Assembly: GCF_003075045.1 (NCBI RefSeq)
Contig: NZ_QCZD01000003.1
Coordinates: forward strand, 186,001-250,000
DNA from: Maribacter litoralis
Lineage (GTDB): Bacteria > Bacteroidota > Bacteroidia > Flavobacteriales > Flavobacteriaceae
Direction: 5' to 3'
DNA length: 64,000 bases
This document shows, piece by piece, positions 63,981 to 64,000 of the stretch. The notes under the pieces are model-generated. The model was not told the origin of the DNA. It worked only from the letters and a program-made list of their open reading frames with translations, and did no database searches. The first letter of the stretch is position 1. Every line of letters begins with the position of its first letter. Position numbers and translations under genes: made by a program.

Positions 63981-64000
63981 ATGAACGAAATAAACTACTT
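63981..64000 (+). CDS. Possible 5' end of a further gene (partial)
   Basis: An ATG at 63981 opens a frame that runs off the window after six codons (MNEINY). A TATAATTTG string 15 bases upstream resembles a -7 promoter box. The fragment is too short to identify. Confidence 0.35.

Overview
The window is a chromosomal segment of a low-GC marine-type member of the Bacteroidota, most likely family Flavobacteriaceae (Maribacter/Zobellia-like; the genus is a guess). The evidence is promoters of the TAnnTTTG (-7) type, a TonB-dependent receptor with a carboxypeptidase-like N-terminal domain, a GYDIA-type GHMP kinase beside class II HMG-CoA reductase, HYC_CC_PP and DUF983 proteins, and the order coaX / OM protein / TPR / lptC / CNNM / PpiD. 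Most of the window is ordinary housekeeping chromosome. No insertion sequence, prophage, rRNA operon or CRISPR array is visible.

Layout. 0-2 kb: groEL with its terminator, then a 32-residue Lys/Ala/Pro-rich basic peptide gene on the minus strand. 2-5.4 kb: a putative metal-uptake module (HYC_CC_PP protein, TonB receptor, HMA protein). 5.5-8.9 kb: a lipoprotein, free-methionine-R-sulfoxide reductase and purH. 8.9-14.6 kb: the elongasome operon mreB-mreC-mreD-mrdA-rodA. 14.6-17 kb: a NUC1-type nuclease divergent from msrB-msrA, then a DoxX-like protein. 17-24.3 kb: tail-specific protease, surE, a small membrane protein, lpxB, an NlpC/P60 lipoprotein and comEC. 24.3-28 kb: a peptide-handling pair (POT transporter and DPP-IV-like peptidase). 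28.2-30.4 kb: mevalonate-pathway genes. 30.5-38.3 kb: an envelope operon on the minus strand from coaX to a PpiD-like foldase. 38.4 kb: tRNA-Phe with a clear promoter and terminator. 38.7-40.3 kb: a GH32 fructan hydrolase.

40.4-43.2 kb holds a rhodanese, two glycosyltransferases of the TIGR04282/TIGR04283 ('arsenosugar') type and a purine nucleoside phosphorylase, interrupted by an 11-copy 7-bp tandem repeat. 43.4-49.2 kb is envelope-related (Kelch lipoprotein, amidase, short Omp85 protein, beta-barrel, DUF547). 49.5-52.4 kb is a redox pair: an FAD oxidoreductase and a NapH-like membrane 4Fe-4S protein. 52.6-55.3 kb is a MORN/GT2/GT2 operon.

55.4-57.1 kb is the only clearly accessory region. 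Two long structured repeats with inverted ends alternate with AT-rich genes of unknown function, in a geometry that recalls integron gene cassettes (attC-like sites without a visible integrase). This is the best candidate for something undescribed. 57.1-64 kb carries small enzymes, a methyltransferase, a LysE exporter divergent from its LysR regulator (with a perfect operator-like dyad over the lysR start codon), DUF983, AraC, a ureohydrolase and a GT-C-like membrane protein. Other non-coding signals of interest are palindromes at 49315, 43290 and 15385, and several -7 boxes placed so close to start codons that leaderless mRNAs are likely.
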